Below, one piece after another: positions 9,890-20,393 of a DNA stretch of 64,000 nucleotides. Below the pieces are notes generated by a model. The model was not told where the DNA came from and ran no database searches. It saw only the letters and a list, made by a program, of their open reading frames with translations. Each line of letters begins with the position of its first letter. The first letter of the stretch is position 1. The stretch covers positions 24,967,105 to 25,031,104 of the forward strand of contig OZ020523.1 in assembly GCA_963971425.1 (NCBI GenBank). The letters are read 5' to 3'. The stretch comes from Bryoerythrophyllum caledonicum (lineage: Eukaryota > Streptophyta > Bryopsida > Pottiales > Pottiaceae). The position numbers and the translations under genes are program-made.

Positions 9890-12660
9890 GTTAGATGACG
9901 AGGCATTCGGCTACCATATGAGAGTCAAAGTTACTCCCGCCGTTCTCTCTTCCCCCGTTCTGACAAACATCATTCTGAGGGGTCTCGGCACCGAGAGGGT
10001 CTGGAGAGGTCTCCGAGATGCAGTAAGAGGGTCGGGTCAAATCCAGTACTAGGGTCGGTTCACTGCTAGGGTCTCTCATAGATCCAGATCTAGTCTTCGT
10101 TTCTTGTGTGGAAGGTGACATCCAGCAGGGACTTCTTTCCTCACTGTTTTTTCCAAGCCCGATCCTGTCGCTGTGGTTTTGCTACATAGTAGATCGGGAC
10201 AGTGGGAATCTCGATAATCCTTTCATGCGCGTCACTGATTAGATGACGAGGCATTCGGCTACCTTAAGAGAGTCATAGTTATTCCCGCCGTACACCCTCC
10301 CACCCTAAATCCTCCTACCGTTCTGACGATGTATCATCCTGCGGGGTCTCGGCACCAAGAGGGTCGGATCTAGTTTGAGGGTCAGATCCAGTTCTAGGGT
10401 CGTGTCTTTGCTAGGGTCTCTCTAAGATCATCATCTAAATCTCTCTAACGAGCACTAGATGCCATCATGTCCTCGTGAGAGCTAGATGTCCTCGTGAGAG
10501 CAATACTGTCTCACAAAAGGGTCTCGGCGCCGAAATACCCCGCGTATGAGGCAACTAAGGACCTGTGAGGCAACTAAGGACTCGGAGCCTGTGAGGTAAG
10601 TGGGAGCGCACGCCTGATCCACATGTATCAACACTCGTAACGCACAAAAAATAAACACACACCCACTATGGATTCGTCACGCACCTGACGGAGCCTCCGT
10701 AGATATACATACAACAAATCAGCGCTGTCCACTCAAGAGAAGGGAAGCTCTGCGTTGAATTCCACCACCAGCGAGCAAAGTGCAATGCAACTAGAACGGT
10801 CGAACTGGTGCACACCACCATACACTATCAAGTGCCCCGAATCAAGGACGCCGAGTGCTTGGTTGGAAGCACATGTGATGCCACAAAAGAAGCAGAACTG
10901 CAGGACCCTAGTTGTGAAGTCGTAGGCCCGTTTTGTGAAGTCGCAGGACCTAAACGGGGAATGGTAACGGGGATCGGGGGACAGGGAACGCAATCGGGGA
11001 ACGGGGGACAGGGAACGCAGTCGAGGAAGGAGGCATGCAGTCAGGGAACGGGGATCGGGGAAGGTAGCGAGGAACGCAGTGGAGGAAAGAAAGCGGAGCT
11101 AAGTTATAAGAAGTTTTATTCAAATCTTTAGCATCCCGGCACCGAGTCACTTAAAATTAACTTATAAAATATCAAGTTAAAGATTTCTCCGATTGAAAAA
11201 AATAACCATTATTCATAAGATATTGTCATTAATATGAGAACCATGACTCGAAGATCTAATGTAATGCCAAAATAATAGGAATCTATTGGTTATTTAATGA
11301 CGTTTTATAAAAACAAATCAATAAAAATAAGTATCTCGGCACCGAGACCCTTAAAATCGAACTTCCTGAACTAAAAAATACAAAAAACTGTGTTGTTAGT
11401 TACATTCTTGCAGTAAAATGTTCACAAAATTAGAGGATCTCGGCACCGAGACCCATGAACTTCTACTCTATAATATCAAAATTATAGTCATCAGCCACAC
11501 TAGTCAGGGTTAATTTATAGAACCAAATATCCTTACAGAAGAGGAACTCGGCACCGAGACCCGTCGAAACAATCATGGAGAACTTAACAACAACAAACTT
11601 TGCTGTTAGTTACATAGATAATATTACAATCACAAGTATATAAATTAGAGGTTCTCGGCACCGAGACCCATGAACTTTACCTCTTAAATATCATAATCAA
11701 AAACTAAACAACTCTTTTCAAAAAAACATATACAGCCACATATGCATGAAAAATAGGGTCTCGGCACCGAGACCCGTAGAAACAGACATCCAGAACTCAA
11801 AAGCAGCGAACTTTGTTGTTAATTTCATAGATATTATTGCAATCACATGTTCATAAATATGCGGATCTCGGCACCGAGACCCATTCACATCACCTCTAAA
11901 ATATCAGAATCAAACAACTCAATTTCACTTCTCAAAGTAGCTTACAAAACAACATGTCTAGGAAGAAGATGATCTCGGCATCGAGACCGTTGAAAGAAAC
12001 AACCAGAACTCAAAATCAACAAACTATGTTAGTAGTTACATTGGTATAATTGCAAAAACATGTTCATTAATTAGACGGACTCGGCACCGAGACCCATGAA
12101 CTTGAACTCCCAAATATTAGAATCAGAGAACTCTACCGCTTTTTAATTAGAAAACCATACAACATATTCCAGAGAAAAATGATCTCGGCATCAAGATCCA
12201 TAGAAACAAACACCCTAAACTCAAAACAATAAGCACTGTTGACAATGTAATAGGAATTATTGCATTAACATGTTCACAAAATTAGAGGATCTAATTACCA
12301 TATTGGATAAAGATAATTTAACTAAAAAAAAGTTTGTAAAGTATGTCTTACCCTGTTGCACTGCCCAATGTTGATCATTGCCGCTTCCTCTTCCCCTTCT
12401 GCAATGTTAACTACTTCGATGTCACCTCTGACAATGTCTTCAACATTCTCACCCCCAAACTCAAGTATCCTAGCAATTGCATCAGCTGAAGTACTTCTTC
12501 TGGATCTAATTTTGCTAGACTGCATCCTAGCTCTCAGCAGCGATTTCCTACTCGAGAAATATAATCGAGGCTTTCTCTTCCTCTTCCTCCCCTTTGATAT
12601 GATAGGTGACACTGAAGACAACTCTTCGACTAGCATCTGTTCAATCCTCCATACATACAT
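4216..12660 (-). CDS. ParB-like/DNA N4-N6-methyltransferase-like fusion protein, 11 exons
   Basis: Exons on the minus strand are 12660-12352 (acceptor side at 12663), 8414-7684, 7578-7383, 7303-7106, 7015-6800, 6680-6448, 6364-5671, 5478-5131, 5053-4792, 4711-4510 and 4429-4216. All borders are GT-AG and all phases agree, giving about 1200 residues with no internal stop. The exon at 8414 has a strong polypyrimidine acceptor, so an upstream exon is needed; the 12352 donor fits in phase, otherwise ATG 8390 is the start. Domains: basic N-terminus (KGRKRKRKPR); ParB-like about 200-360 (LVPLPLVRP, then WEGNHRFTAWW in the place of GERRLRA); Lys/Thr-rich linker; beta-class methyltransferase about 860-1100 with motif IV FDLIIVDIPEGLP, motif I GGVVLDTSASTG and RHLVAFEADP. 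DIPE replaces the usual DPPY/SPPY, so catalysis is doubtful. Bacterial and phage ParB-methylase fusions are known; the function here is unknown. Confidence 0.75.
8540..10440. repeat. Long-period tandem array with CTCGGCACCGAG box
   Basis: Six copies of a roughly 95-bp core beginning GGGACAGTGGGAATCT (near 8814, 9044, 9368, 9598, 9848 and 10196) are spaced 230-350 bp apart. Between cores lies GGGTCTCGGCACCGAGAGGG, seen at about 8576, 8951, 9506, 9734 and 9984, with a variant at 10348. The array sits in the large intron proposed for the methyltransferase-like gene. Copies differ by point changes and small indels, so it is not a recent expansion. No coding capacity is evident. Confidence 0.8.
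10441..11330. other. Spacer between the two arrays, with G-rich repeats
   Basis: Contains degenerate copies of the CTCGGC(A/G)CCGA box at about 10523 and 11134, and a G-rich irregular repeat at about 10957-11085 (variants of GGGGA(A/T)CGGGG and AGGGAACGCAGT). An open plus-strand frame here (10808-11131) is low-complexity at its end and has no recognisable family. I do not call a gene. Confidence 0.5.
11335..12290. repeat. Dimeric satellite, 107-bp half-units phased by CTCGGCACCGAG
   Basis: The box CTCGGCACCGAG (or one-base variants) starts at 11335, 11439, 11547, 11654, 11760, 11867, 11974, 12080 and 12184, so spacing is 104-108 bp throughout. Half-units alternate: one type continues CCCATGAAC and a run of AAATATCA, the other continues CCCGTAGAAAC and TTAGTTACATAGATATTATTG. 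The real repeat is therefore about 213 bp with the near-palindrome twice per unit. The last unit ends at about 12290, 60 bp before a splice donor of the methyltransferase-like gene. Confidence 0.9.
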
Positions 12661-12663
12661 AAC

Positions 12664-13355
12664 CTGACAACACTACGAACACATTGAATCATCTTATATA
12701 TTTTGTATGAACAATATATAGAGTTTGTAGGATTGTCTTCATCAATGTGTTCAAGTGTCACGATCTAAAATATAGTAAAAAACCTAAACTTGACAGCTAC
12801 ATATTTCAAATTTATTTTTTAGAATGCAATAGGTTTACAATCTCAGCTTGTTTTTGAAATCCTTCTTACTTAAAGTTATTTAATCCTAATTTTGGGTACT
12901 CCTTGACGGCGTCCTATTTCAACTACCCATAAACGGCGTCTTATTTAATACTCTGTAATGGCGGCTTGTATTTGATTAGGCTTATGACACCTAACTATTA
13001 TTCCACAATTCAAACACCTTCTGAAACTATTATTCCACAATTCAAACACCTTCTGGAAGAATATCATGCCCTTCTTTCTTGCCCCTACCTGCTACTTCTT
13101 TAAATATTTTTTTATTGCAATCAATTAGGGATATGTAGCTGCTTTTGGTTTTTGGTGAATTTCCAATTGACGTTTCGGTTGTTTTTGATGAATGATTTCA
13201 ACTTAGATGATTATCTTACAACCAACAGAGTTCTCTTCATCCAATACTCTACTCATTCAGCAAGATGGAACTAGGCATGTCATTATATAATTGACAGCTC
13301 TTTCATTCCCGAGTCTCTTTCACCTTCATATCCTCTATGCTCTTGCCTTGGCACT
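12664..13355. other. Intergenic stretch between two divergent genes
   Basis: Lies between the 5' end of the minus-strand methyltransferase-like gene and the start of the plus-strand MULE transposase, so it may hold both promoters. It contains a direct duplication of about 32 bp (CTATTATTCCACAATTCAAA at about 12995 and again at about 13027) and three loose copies of ACGGCGTC...TATTT at 12905-12965. No TATA box stands out. Confidence 0.5.
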
Positions 13356-16300
13356 ATGGTTGCTACGCACGATGAGGTTGATGGAGATGTCGTTGTCTAT
13401 GGTCCCGGTCCAGGAGTACCAATTTCATTTGCTGTTGGTCAAGAAGGCATCTCCGTTGTTTCTGCTAATCGTCTACGTTTTCGTTTCGATATTGTTGAGG
13501 GTACAATGCATGTGGATAAGGAAGTCTTTGATATTGTCACCGGGGGAATGACTCATACCGTAGCTCAGACTTGTACAACTCAAGACGAGGGACCTGTATG
13601 GTTGTTAAAGCCAGGAAAGTATAGAGTGTATGGTCTGAAAGATAGCAGCATCCGTGCCTCTCTTGACTCTCTGGCTCCAAAACTGTCAACTTCTTTGCAC
13701 GTTACTCCTCCTCTTCATAAAGTGAAATTGGAACCCATTGACACTTGTATTCATGTACTTAGTGACGACTCGGATAGTGATTGTCTCGTACAGTCTACAA
13801 GCATATCAAGAGGTCCTTCCTCCTCAACACCAATGTCTTCTCAGTCCAGTCGTCCATCCTCTTCGAAGCCTCCCCTACCTCCTACCACCTCCAATAGCAT
13901 CGTGGACTGCATACGAGAACTTAGTGCCCGACGGAGATCCAAGTCTCATCTCAATAAAGTAGACTTTGATTCTATTAAAATAAAAAAGGTAGATTTTCTC
14001 CCCCCCCTCCTTCAATGGCGATATTATTTTTGAACTACCCCCGGTCGGAAAGACCAACTCCTCCTCTCAAGCCGGACTACTACAAGGTATGGACAAGAGA
14101 CACGATGGTCATGCCTGGTCTCGTACCATAACATCTCATATTAGAAACGAGTCGAACTTGTCGTTCCGAATTTCTAGATGCCTTGGACATCTCCAGTGTA
14201 TGAATTCTGAGTGCGAGTATCTGAGACGGGTCCATCGTACATCTACCGCTAACGAAACTGAATGGGATGGTTTTTGTCCCAGCCCCTTTGATGTTCATAG
14301 TTCTCCTCCTCCGCTATCCACTCTAGTTTGTAGCATGTGTCAACACCCCCCTACATGTTTAGAAACTTGCATGGCAATAATTTATTATGCCTTTGGCCAT
14401 GACCAAATGACTCGTGCATGTGTCCATTTGGGAACACACAATCACCCAGTAAAACTAGGGATGTGTAGAGAGTCATCCGTGAAGCTCCGTAGCCTCATTG
14501 GAGAGCAGGTAGAACGAACTCCTACTGCAACAAATTCTGCCATAGTTCTTGAGGCTAGCAAAGAGTTTCTAGGAGAATTATTACTCTGTTCTGAAGGCGT
14601 TCCTCAAAAGACTCTTCCATTTGAAGAGCTCATACCAGTGCTGGATAAGTTCAAGCATATGACGTCCCCAAGTATTCGCAATGATGTCACTACGTTCAGG
14701 TATTTGAGACGTTTTGGTGTAATGGATAGCATTACTAGATTGAGGGGGGCTTCCAATTGGGCCTTCGTTCAGGAGAACAAGTTTCCCGGTCAAGGAATAG
14801 ACTCCGATAAGGTATTCCTATTCAAGATGGCCGAAGTAGGACCAGGGAGCGGTGTGGACCTAGTACGACGCATGCAACCACACGGTGACCTTGGAGACGC
14901 TTGGATCATGTTCGATCACGTGAAACGAGTGAAGGACTGGACAACTATGGCATGCCATGTCTATGACTCAACATATTGTCGTGTGATGACGATTGCAGTT
15001 TGTGACATGCAGTCTGAAGATGTAGCAGCACAGCTAATATTCTGGCAGAATCTCAATGCAGTGGCAGCGAGGCATGGTATTGACAACGTCACGTTTAAGG
15101 GCTTCATGGCGGACAGTGCCCAAGCAAACTGGAATGCAGTTCGCATTACGTACGGCGATGGAGATGCAAAGAAGCCCATGGATAATCGAGAGCGCACATG
15201 TCTGTTCCACTGGGCACAGTCTCTCGAAAAACATACAAAGGCGGATATTCGAGCCGACCTCCAAGAACAACACCGACAACTTTGCAAGCAATACAAGAAT
15301 GCCAAGACACTCGAAGAGGCAGACACTAAGTATACAGCTATCAGATCATGGTGGCTGTCATCAGGAGCAACAACGGATGAAGGAGTTGTTCGTCTAGACC
15401 TTTGGCTCGCGTTTTGGCATTTCCGATATAGACAGTGGGGAGGCTTCATGGAACTTGTAAGTTCTTTCTTGACATTACTACCTTTGGATGTGCATGTTTT
15501 GGAAAGCCCCTCCTCTTAAGGGTGCGCTTACTTATCTAATGGCTCAACTGACTATGTTTGTTAAGCTCATAGTTCTTACGGGTCTTCCAACTTCTGTAGG
15601 CTCTTTCTGAAGCGGAATTGGCTGAAATGCCATCGTGCAACCTTGCAGAATCCATACACAACAAATGGTTACAACAATCAGGGAAAAGAGGTACAGATCT
15701 CTACGTGGCAACTGTTGATGATATGGTTCGTGCTTTCATGCAAGTGGTTGCATACTATCAATTCTTGAAGGGTGAGAAGCCAGGTACTGGACCGGGAAAG
15801 GATGAACTCCGACTTCGAACTGCTCAACGTACCGCTCATCGCTCGGGTAACTCCAAGGTTCTACATGAGGCCCTCGCCAAAATGCCTGGAGGTAATGAGT
15901 TCTGCACTCGCGATCCTCATTTAGAGGGAGAAGAGGTTTTTATGTCATTGAAGCGAAAGGCAGATCTTCCTCCGGGATCTGAGTTTGATTCACACAGGCC
16001 GGATAAGATTAGCATCTCCCGTCCACGATTTCAGAAACGACCATTTTCGCGCACTATCCACGACCTCACTTCCGACGAGGATGTTTTAAAGGAAGCTCCA
16101 GCGGCACCAAAGGTTGTTCTCCCTTCCCCTAAAACTCTTGCACCAACTACGAGGGTGGAACACGTAAAGGCTGTCCAGGAAACCGACTGTGATGAGACTG
16201 CATGGCATATTGCTCGCCTTCCAAAGACATCTGCGAAAGCGTGTTTCGTTCAACAGGCCATCACAAGGAAGAAGTGTGTGGCACGGATTGTCAAGGATGG

Positions 16301-17054
16301 TAAAAGTACTGTGGCACCAACTTATACAGGTACGATGGATAATTACAAAAAGAACCGGATTGAGAAGATGCAGTTCTTCTTTTGTAATGATGACATTGAG
16401 AGATGTGTGAACGGCACTAGAAGGAAATGGGTTGTCTCCAAACCAGACGTTCCTAGTGTATGGCCAGTGAAGATCGGCACCAATCTTAGCCAGAAAGAGA
16501 TATTTGCATTAGAAGACGCCGGATTCCGATTGGCCGAACGCGTGGAGCTGTCTCCTCGGAAACTTTTTGGGGATCAAGGAGTGCCACTGGACTTCTCATC
16601 GTTTCTGACCCCGAAGGAGCCTACTGTGCATCCAGCGAAGCGATTTGGAAAGGTCATTCGAAGAAATCCCAAAGCTCCTACTATCGCACATCAGAATAGC
16701 TGCGCATCTGCTTTGTCCGTGGTTGGCAAGATATGTAAAGTTCATATGATTCCTCCTCCAGGGTTTGGCTGCGTTCTGTCATTCGAGTCCAAAAGCATTT
16801 CGAAGGTGTCAAAGTACGTGCTTAGTATTGGCCAATTCCCCAGTTGTGATTGTCCATCTTTCATCGACATGAACAACAAGTCACTTGGCAAACGTGGACA
16901 ATGGATATATTGTAAGCATTTGTACTATGTCTTCACCATAGTTTGCGGTTTAGATCCTGATATGGATGTCTTCATGCATGCCCCTAGTTTCAGCTTCAAC
17001 GAGATTAAGCGAGTTTTACAAATCCTTTCTGTGAAGCATACAATCTTCTATTAG
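13356..17054 (+). CDS. MULE-type transposase (GCM/WRKY zinc domain, DDE, SWIM)
   Basis: About 1184 residues from ATG 13356. An N-terminal acidic/Ser-rich region of unknown role is followed by a GCM/WRKY-GCM1-like zinc domain at about 245-365 (HDGHAW, CMNSEC, CSMC, HLGTHNHP), which would bind element ends. The DDE core has D in MFDHV (about 517), D in MADS (about 584), the CLFHW signature (about 614) and the conserved E in NLAESIHNKW (about 717). A SWIM finger (CDC...CKH) is at about 1116-1137. One intron, 15457-15599 (GTAAGT...CTGTAG), lies between GFMEL and ALSEAEL and keeps the frame. A run of eight C at 14000-14007 shifts the frame by one; with seven, the frame would read straight through into the GCM-like domain, so this is either a real lesion or an assembly error. 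Otherwise it looks whole. It is divergently oriented to the methyltransferase-like gene. Confidence 0.8.
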
Positions 17055-17448
17055 TAGTAGACTACATTGGAGGTAGATTGTATGATCATCTAACAGTTGT
17101 AATGAAAATGTGGTGAGACTACAAGGGCCACCACTCGAGTTTGTTACATTTGTGTACAGAATTTACTTGCTTTAAAATGTTGTTTTTTTCTTCTATTTCA
17201 TTTCTAGTTTTCATCCATGAATATTTATTGTACTCAAGTCAATATAAAGTTGAATAGCACTATCTCCAAAAACCCTAAAGCCATACCATAAACCTACGGT
17301 TATAAGTCTTTCTTAAACCGTACATGAACCCTACTCCACGGTCATAGGTCCTTTTGTGCATGCCTTTTTTAGTAAATATTGCTTAAAAATATTATATTTT
17401 ATTCTGTTTTTAGTAAATTATTTTTAAAATTAGCAAATTTTGTTATGT
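17055..17448. other. 3' flank of the transposase gene
   Basis: AT-rich, non-coding, ending at the right heptamer array. A poorly conserved pair ACCGTACATGAACCCTA / AACCCTAAAGCCATACCATA is present at about 17270-17340. I see nothing else in it. Confidence 0.5.
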
Positions 17449-17519
17449 GGCTCATGCCTCACGGCTTACAGCTCATGGCTCACGGCTCATGGCTCACGGC
17501 TCACGGCTCATGGCTCACA
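17449..17519 (-). repeat. Heptamer array GGCTCAC, right end
   Basis: About ten 7-bp units, GGCTCAC or GGCTCAT with variants, ending GGCTCACA. It is the reverse complement of the left array at 3218-3276 and is followed at once by GCTAG (17521-17525). Confidence 0.85.
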
Positions 17520-17752
17520 CGCTAGCTTCGTCCGACTGTTAACATCAATTTCAGAACCTTGCCTTGAGGCATTGTTAGAGGTTGCGGATTACCCTCCTCT
17601 AAAACAAAGATCACTTAGTGTTTTTTTTTCTCCGAGTTGGTTTTAGTAGTAGGTAGCGCTACAATTTTCTCCAAAAAATTAGCAATTTCTTCTTCTCTCA
17701 AAATTTCAATCCATCTATCTCCTAAATATGAAAGTAGATTAGGTCATAGACA

Positions 17753-20385
17753 GTGCATCTCCCACAAGTAGAGAATAGAGTGGCAACTCTTGCAGATCTT
17801 GAAGCTCTTATGAATAGTGTACGAGAGGAGATTGCATTTCTTCGCAATCCAAGTAAAGAACCTCAAATTAATCTAGTGACCGAAGAAGCTAGACGCGAAA
17901 TTCATAGTCTACAACAAGAAGTTGTTCGATTAAGAGAAGCAAGATATGTGTCACATACGACCCTTGTAGATATTTCAAGGATTAGTACGAGAGAACCAAA
18001 AGCAAGTATGCCAGACAAGTTTGACGGAACAAGAGCCAATTTTTGAGGTTTTGTGCAACAAGTACGGCTTTACCTACGCCTATACCCTTCTCGTTATCCG
18101 GATGGATTTACTCAAGTTGCTTTTATAGGTACCCTTTTATCGGGAAATGCTTGCTCTTGGTTTGCTCCATTATTGGAGAAGGATTCTCCAATACTATACA
18201 ACCTAGATGCCTTCGTGGAGAGACTTATTGTTGCGTTTGGAGATAGCGATCGAGAAAGAATGGCTGAAAGAAAGATACAAAATCTACGACAAGGATCACG
18301 TTCTGCTGCAATCTATGCTGCAGAATTTCAACAGCTTACATGCGATCTTGATTGGAATGATAAGGCGTTCATGACACGATTTTGATATGGACTGAGAGAT
18401 GATGTAAAGAACCTATTGATCACCATGCCGAAGGTGGATACTTTAGAAGAACTTATACCTCAGGCAATTATTTGTGACAATCGCCTTTTTGAATTACCAT
18501 AAGAAAGACGATCAGGCTGGAGAAATTATGGAGCATTTGCTGTATTTTCAAGAGGTCCAGAGAATTACTCCACAGGACCTGAACCCATGCAAATTGATGC
18601 GGTACGTTTCAAGCCCTCCACAGCTGAGGAAAAGAAGCGACGGTTTGAACAAAACTTGTGCTTATATTGTGGAGAGGCGGGCCATAAAGCTACAGATTGT
18701 CCGAAGAAACAAAAGCCTCAAACAACAAGACTCAAGAGTACAAGCATGCAGGAAAACAAGGACGCCCACCCACAATAGGGACTGTGCGGCTGGACATCTC
18801 AACATCCAAAATTAATCTAGGTCCCTTTCTCTCAGCCCAATCTTCAAATTGTTCTATGATACCTTTACTTCTTGGTATTCAAGAACTACAAGTTGATGCT
18901 TCGTTAGACTGGGGTGCATCCGCTTGTTTTGTAGATGAAGAGTTTGCCAAGCTTCACAACTTTTCTCTTGTGAAGAAATCAAGGCCTGTCCATGTAGAAG
19001 TCATAGACGGACGACGATTGTCTTTGGGCAATGTTGTCCATGAAACTAAACCATTAAAGATACGTCTTGAAAACCATGAGAGCAACACTGTGTTTAATGT
19101 TATCAGGAACCCTTCATGTCTTGTCATTTTGGGACTATCTTGACTTGATAGATATAATCCATTGATAGATTGGAAGTTGCGGAAAATGACATTTCCAACA
19201 AACTCCTTGAAGGTGGAATCTCCCAAGACAAAGTCTAGAAACAAATCCTTGTTTATAGGTGCAAGGGCTTTCATGAAGGAAGCCAAGCAAAATACACCTC
19301 TTGTCATCTTTGCAACTCCAACTCGAGAGGATGCAACTCCGACTTTGGTAATTTCAAAGCAGTATGAAGAATTCAAAGATGTTTTTGAAAAGAAAAATGC
19401 TGACATGCTGCCAGAACATCGGCCCTACGATTGTGCCATAGATCTTTAGGAAGGAATGCAACCACCTTTTGGCCCAATTTACAATTTGTCGCAGACAGAA
19501 ATGGCTGAATTGCGGAAATACATTGACGAGAATCTAGCCAAGAACTTCATCCGTCATTCAAAGTCACGAGCTGGGGCACCAATCTTATTTGTGAAGAAGA
19601 AAGATGGCTCACTGCGGATGTGCGTAGACTATCGAGGTCTCAACAAGGTGACAAAGAAGAATCGTTACCCATTACCTTTGAAATCCGGTCTTCTAGATCA
19701 ACTTGGGCGTGCAAGGATCTTTACAAAAATTGATCTAAGGGGAGCTTATAACCTTGTGCGAATCAAAGAAGGAAACAAATGGAAGACAACTTTTCGTACA
19801 AGGTATGGCCATTTTGAGTATAATGTCATGCCTTTCGGTCTAACCAATGCTCCAACGGTTTTTCAACACATGATGAATGACATCTTTCGGGAGCACCTTG
19901 ACGTCTTTGTTGTCATCTATCTGGATGACATTTTGATATTCTCCAAGAACAAAGATGAACATGAGAAGCACGTCCACCTCATCTTTGAAAAATTGCGCGA
20001 GCGAGGACTCTACACCAAATTGGAGAAATGTCTATTCCACCAAACGGAGATAGAGTTTTTGGAATTCATTGCAAGTACGGAAGGATTGAAGATGGATCCA
20101 AAGAAGGTGGAAACAATTGTATTCTGGGAAACTCCAAAGACAATTAGAGACGTATAATGCTTTCTTGGTTTTGCTAACTTCTATCGGATCTTCATCAAGA
20201 GTTATTCTCAAGTGGCTGCTCCACTCACTCGGTTGACATCCAAAGACAAACTCGAATGGGGACCTCAAGCGGAGAAAGCATTTCTAGATCTCAAGACGGC
20301 ATTTACTACGGCTCTAATCTTGGAATACCCGGACTTTTCAAAAACCTTTTATTTGGAGACTGACGCTTCAGATTTTGCATTAGGA
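17753..20385 (+). mobile_element. gag-pol region of the Tcn1-like element (fossil)
   Basis: In order: a gag-like region (about 17753-18780) with a CCHC zinc knuckle (CLYCGEAGHKATDC) after an EEKKRRFEQN stretch; a retropepsin-like region (about 18840-19150); reverse transcriptase (about 19450-20100) with [32 protein letters not shown] and the catalytic [11 protein letters not shown]; and the first part of RNase H ([11 protein letters not shown]), which ends at a hAT-like terminus. It is broken in about half a dozen places and lacks integrase and the right LTR in this window. The short stretch 17600-17752 before gag holds the end of the LTR and the leader. Confidence 0.85.
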
Positions 20386-20393
20386 CAGGGTTG

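Larger units (their letters stand above)
3216..17520. mobile_element. Candidate 14.3-kb DNA transposon (MULE-type) carrying a methyltransferase-like gene
   Basis: Arrays of the heptamer GTGAGCC lie at both ends in inverted orientation (3218-3276 and 17449-17519). The pentamer GCTAG sits immediately outside each end (3211-3215 and 17521-17525). Both outer flanks are the same LTR sequence, so the interval behaves as one insertion. It holds a MULE-type transposase gene on the plus strand (13356-17054) and an eleven-exon ParB/methyltransferase-like gene on the minus strand (12660-4216). MULEs usually make 8-11-bp target duplications, so a 5-bp one is either an eroded longer duplication or a sign of another mechanism. 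The unity of the element is inference; the two genes and the end arrays are seen directly. Confidence 0.5.
2735..20385 (+). mobile_element. Tcn1-like Ty3/Gypsy LTR element, truncated and interrupted
   Basis: An old, broken Ty3/Gypsy element. The first LTR is represented by 2735-3215 and 17521 to about 17700, which share a repeated GGATTACCCTCC motif and are separated by a 14.3-kb insertion. The gag-protease-RT part follows at 17753 and ends in RNase H at about 20385, where a hAT-like end begins. The right LTR is not in the window. The gag and RT type resembles Tcn1-like chromoviruses known from fungi and non-seed plants; that placement is from motif style only. The element carries about half a dozen breaks besides the insertions. 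Confidence 0.7.

Noticed and set aside
11335-12290. CRISPR-like array, because of the regular spacing of a palindromic repeat
   Set aside because: The repeats are 12 bp, the spacers alternate between two related types instead of being unique, and the context is a plant transposon nest.
13989-14086. An intron instead of a frameshift in the N-terminal part of the MULE transposase
   Set aside because: A GT at 13989 and an AG at 14086 exist, but joining them leaves the wrong phase, and the sequence between them reads as protein in the downstream frame.
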